From the NCBI GenBank assembly GCA_009738435.1, contig CP046522.1, positions 2,945,249 to 3,009,248 of the forward strand: a stretch of DNA of 64,000 nt. The letters run 5' to 3'. A program made the translations under genes and the position numbers. Each line of letters opens with the position of its first letter. The first letter of the stretch is position 1. The notes beneath the pieces are model-generated. The model was given only the letters and a program-made list of their open reading frames with translations. It had not been told where the DNA came from and did not search any database. Of the stretch, positions 61,196-64,000 are shown in pieces. Source of the stretch: Clostridium bovifaecis (GTDB lineage: Bacteria; Bacillota; Clostridia; Clostridiales; Clostridiaceae).

Positions 61196-62095
61196 CTATC
61201 TTTTCATTTTAGGGTCTAGTACATCTCTTATTCCGTCTCCTAAAAGATTAAACCCTAGCACTGTAATTATAATTGCTATTCCTGAAAAAGTAGCTATGTG
61301 TGGGGCAGTTCCCAAAGTATCTTTCCCAGCTCTTAAAATATTTCCCCATGATGCAGTAGGTGGTTGAATACCAAGGCCTAAAAAGCTCAAAGCGGCCTCT
61401 GAGATTATAGCTCCTGCCACATTTAATGTCCCATAAACTATAATTGGCGAGACACAATTTGGAAGTATATGTTTAAATAATAATCTGCTGTCTGATGCCC
61501 CGAGTGCTCTTATAGCCTGAGTATACTCCTCATTTTTCACTATGTGCACCTGCCCTCTAGCCACTCTGGCAAAGCCCGGTATGTTAGCTATACCAATTGC
61601 AATTATTACATTGTGAATACCATCTCCCAGCACTGTCATTAGTATTAAAGCTAATAATATAAAGGGAAATGCAAACATTCCGTCCATAAATCTCATTATC
61701 ACAGTATCCACTATTCCGCCTTTAAAGCCTGATATAAGTCCGAGCAGTATCCCAACACTTCCTCCTACAGCCATTCCTCCTACGGCAACAATTATGGATA
61801 CCCTTGCCCCATATATTATTCTCGTAAGGAGATCACGTCCAAATTCATCAGTACCTAAAATATGACCTGGAGAGCCTGGCTTTAAATAAGCATTAGCTAA
61901 ATCCATAGCATTGGGATCTTTACTTGTTATAATAGAAGCAAATAGTGCAAGTATTGTCATTACCACTACTATCATTAAACCTATTAAAGCAGTTTTATTT
62001 CTTTTTAGCTTATTCCATGCATTATTGGCTTTTCTCTCTTTTAATATCATTTCTTGTTGACTATTTATATCTAGAACATTAAATTTAGTTTCCAT
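61196..62095 (-). CDS. Oligo/dipeptide ABC transporter permease, OppC/DppC type
   Basis: A 299-residue permease. An N-terminal OppC_N segment (NNAWNKLKRNKTALIGLMIVV) is followed by five further membrane segments. The coupling motif RALGASDSRLLFKHILPNCVSPIIV is present, as is the typical HILGTDEFGRDLLTRIIYGARVS before the core. It starts directly after the oppB stop with AAAGGAGGAAG. Confidence 0.92.
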   Translation of the reverse strand: METKFNVLDINSQQEMILKERKANNAWNKLKRNKTALIGLMIVVVMTILALFASIITSKDPNAMDLANAYLKPGSPGHILGTDEFGRDLLTRIIYGARVSIIVAVGGMAVGGSVGILLGLISGFKGGIVDTVIMRFMDGMFAFPFILLALILMTVLGDGIHNVIIAIGIANIPGFARVARGQVHIVKNEEYTQAIRALGASDSRLLFKHILPNCVSPIIVYGTLNVAGAIISEAALSFLGLGIQPPTASWGNILRAGKDTLGTAPHIATFSGIAIIITVLGFNLLGDGIRDVLDPKMKR

Positions 62096-63058
62096 CTAAC
62101 TTCCTCCTTTTACAGAGTCATATGACACTTTCGGATTTATATACATATATACAATATCAACCAGAAGATTTATGGCTACATAAATTACAGCAATAAATAA
62201 TACTGCTCCCTGTACAAGAGCATAATCTCTGTTTCCTATAGCATCAACAATAAGTTTGCCCATCCCAGGCCAGTTAAAAATTGTTTCTGTAAGTATAGCC
62301 CCTGACAATGCAGAGGATATTTGAAGTCCTAATACTGTAATTATTGGCGGCAAAGCATTCTTAAGCACATGCTTCCAAATTACTACCCTCTCGCTTAATC
62401 CCTTTGCTCTCAATGCTTTTACATAATCTTGTTTAACACTTTCAAGCATACTTGATCGTGTAATTCTTGCAAAGGTTGCTGAAGGTATTGTTGATAAAGC
62501 AATAGTTGGTAAAACTAAGTGGCTAATTACATCTCCAATTCCATTATCCATACTTCCCATCCCCATAGAAGGAAGCCACCCTAGATTAACACTAAATACT
62601 AATACTAGCATTAAACCCAGCCAAAATATAGGCATTGATACTCCTATAAGAGCTGCTATCATAGATATATAATCAAATATTGAGTATTGTTTAGTAGCTG
62701 AAATTATTCCAAGAGGGATTCCAATAAAAAGCGCTAAGACAATACTACAGCTTGCTAAAATCAGCGTGTTTGGAAAAGTCTCCTTTATTAATTTCCCCAC
62801 AGACTCACTATATGAATAAGACTTTCCTAAATCGCCCTTTAGTAACCCCTTCATATATGTTCCATACTGTTTAGAAATACTATCATTGAGCCCTAACTCA
62901 TCTCTTAATTTCATTACTTCATCAGCAGATGCTTGCGGCCCCAGCATTACTGCAGCTGGGTCACCAGGTATTACTCTTGTTATACCAAATACCAAAGTAA
63001 CTACTATGAACAATATTGGTATTATCTGCAGCACCCTTTTTAATATGATCTTTAGCAT
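62096..63058 (-). CDS. Oligo/dipeptide ABC transporter permease, OppB/DppB type
   Basis: A 320-residue permease with six membrane segments. It starts MLKIILKRVLQIIPILFIV, has the conserved RVIPGDPAAVMLGPQA loop, and the coupling motif LRAKGLSERVVIWKHVLKNALPP. ATG 63058 is used; a TTG 12 nt upstream lies too close to AAAGGAG to serve as start. A hairpin separates it from the binding-protein gene, which allows more binding protein than permease to be made. Confidence 0.92.
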   Translation of the reverse strand: MLKIILKRVLQIIPILFIVVTLVFGITRVIPGDPAAVMLGPQASADEVMKLRDELGLNDSISKQYGTYMKGLLKGDLGKSYSYSESVGKLIKETFPNTLILASCSIVLALFIGIPLGIISATKQYSIFDYISMIAALIGVSMPIFWLGLMLVLVFSVNLGWLPSMGMGSMDNGIGDVISHLVLPTIALSTIPSATFARITRSSMLESVKQDYVKALRAKGLSERVVIWKHVLKNALPPIITVLGLQISSALSGAILTETIFNWPGMGKLIVDAIGNRDYALVQGAVLFIAVIYVAINLLVDIVYMYINPKVSYDSVKGGS

Positions 63059-63090
63059 ACAACGCCTCAACTCCTTTCAAAATTCTATGA

Positions 63091-63120
63091 ATAAGAGCTC
63101 TAATTATATAGAGCTCTTAT
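63091..63120 (-). terminator. Intra-operon hairpin between binding protein and permease genes
   Basis: A perfect 12-bp stem ATAAGAGCTCTA/TAGAGCTCTTAT. The tail is weak, so it probably attenuates or protects mRNA rather than fully terminating. Confidence 0.6.
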
Positions 63121-63144
63121 AAAGACAACTTTTAATTTATTATA

Positions 63145-64000
63145 TTATTTTTCAAGGTAGACATTATAGTCTTCACCAACAAATCTCTTATTTTTATCAG
63201 CTTTCATTACAAAACCTTTAACTTTATTATTAAATCCATAAATTACACTTTCATTTCCATACCAGATAGCTGGTAATTCTTCTACTATTAGCTTTGTAGC
63301 TTCTTTATATTTCGCAGCTCTTTCATCTTGGTTTGAGGTTAATAGAGCTTCATTTAGTAACTTATCAACCTCTGGCTTATTAAATCCTTGTCCATTTCCA
63401 AGAGCACCAATTTCTGAACTGTGGAACATTTTGTTTAAGAAGAAGAACGGATCTGGATACCATGACCATGACATTCCGTAAATTGGAGCGTTACCCTTAG
63501 AAGCTATATCACTAAAAGTTCCCCATTCTTGAGTTTTTATTGCTACATCGATATTAAGATTTTGTTTTAGGAATTGCTGCACTATTGTAGCCATTTTAAC
63601 TCTTGCCGGAGTATCAGAAATATATAGCTCTGTTTTAAATCCATTTGCATAACCTGCTTCAGCTAAAAGCTTCTTAGCTTTTTCAGGATCATATTTTGGA
63701 ATCATACCTTCAAGGCTCTTATCATATCCCCATGATCCAGGAGGTACTGGTAGATATGCTCTTTCTGCCTCACCATATTGGTATACACCTTTTACTAACT
63801 GGCCAATATCTATAGCACTATAGATTGCCTCACGAACTTTTTTATCCTTTGTCGGTCCATTTTGAAGATTCATATATAAATATGCTACATGTAATCCTGG
63901 CACCTTTTGAAGGTTAAGATTCTTATCATCTTGTACTAACTTAACTCCTTCACCGCCTATATCTGTCCCGATTTGAATTTCGTTTGTTTTTAAAGCATTT
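63145..64000 (-). CDS. Oligo/dipeptide-binding protein of an ABC transporter, N-terminal part outside the window
   Basis: A 285-residue C-terminal part of an SBP_bac_5 (OppA/DppA) protein. The frame is open through the right edge, so the first Met in view is internal. Typical elements are YLYMNLQNGPTKDKKVREAIYSAID, the YLPVPPGSWGYD segment, DPEKAKKLLAEAGYANGF, and the C-terminal ATKLIVEELPAIWYGNES. It captures the peptide substrate at the cell surface for the OppBCDF channel encoded downstream. Confidence 0.9.
   Translation of the reverse strand, partial: NALKTNEIQIGTDIGGEGVKLVQDDKNLNLQKVPGLHVAYLYMNLQNGPTKDKKVREAIYSAIDIGQLVKGVYQYGEAERAYLPVPPGSWGYDKSLEGMIPKYDPEKAKKLLAEAGYANGFKTELYISDTPARVKMATIVQQFLKQNLNIDVAIKTQEWGTFSDIASKGNAPIYGMSWSWYPDPFFFLNKMFHSSEIGALGNGQGFNKPEVDKLLNEALLTSNQDERAAKYKEATKLIVEELPAIWYGNESVIYGFNNKVKGFVMKADKNKRFVGEDYNVYLEK

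Overview
The window reads as chromosome of a low-GC, spore-forming anaerobic Firmicute, most likely Clostridium in the broad sense. The evidence is AT-rich intergenic DNA, strong GGAGG-type ribosome sites, an alpha/beta-type small acid-soluble spore protein, desulfoferrodoxin, a Ni-Fe-S carbon monoxide dehydrogenase, a tryptophan T-box leader and a lysine riboswitch. The species cannot be decided from this sequence. No rRNA, tRNA, CRISPR array, phage or intact insertion sequence was seen.

Layout. 1-2.6 kb: edge of an AlbA_2-type gene, a GAF-GGDEF protein, an ECF-transporter S component and a small DUF5670-like protein. 2.6-9.9 kb: an FAD oxidoreductase, prfC, three tandem HAD phosphatases, a GNAT and a GreA/B-like protein. 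10-24 kb: trpS under a Trp T-box but frameshifted, desulfoferrodoxin, an 8.7-kb cyclic beta-1,2-glucan synthase gene, and lysC-lysA under a lysine riboswitch. 24-30.6 kb: spore protein, methyltransferase, small membrane and hypothetical genes, a metallophosphoesterase, an L,D-transpeptidase, then a decaying stretch with a DUF6155-like remnant, a lipoprotein lacking a usable start and a broken ECF sigma factor. 30.7-37 kb: a catabolic block of TctA-like permease, small membrane protein, class II HMG-CoA reductase, sigma-54 activator and HMG-CoA lyase. 37.4-43 kb: a beta-helix carbohydrate-binding lipoprotein, a LysR regulator, and a UbiD decarboxylase with an LpdD-like partner. 43.5-48.2 kb: CO dehydrogenase with a histidine-rich N-terminus plus a NitT/TauT-type ABC importer. 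48.3-52 kb: a lipoprotein, a two-component system and a split YraQ-type permease behind a CsoR-like operator. 52.2-64 kb: an M18 aminopeptidase, an AroM protein, and a long peptide-uptake operon (two amidohydrolases, two M20 hydrolases, OppBCDF and a truncated substrate-binding protein).

How the genes work together. The best-supported system is the 30.7-37 kb block. HMG-CoA reductase and HMG-CoA lyase are the two steps of mevalonate catabolism known from Pseudomonas mevalonii. Each is preceded by a near-perfect sigma-54 (-24/-12) promoter, and the activator gene lies between them. The CO dehydrogenase operon combines a catalytic subunit carrying its own poly-histidine segment with an importer of unknown substrate. 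In the peptide operon, one of two adjacent amidohydrolase paralogues has lost every metal ligand that the other retains.

Several genes carry single indels or a nonsense codon: trpS, the 32.4-kb membrane protein, the 52.0-kb permease, the ECF sigma factor and the 30.2-kb lipoprotein. Some lie in homopolymers or dinucleotide repeats, so assembly error, decay and phase variation all remain possible.
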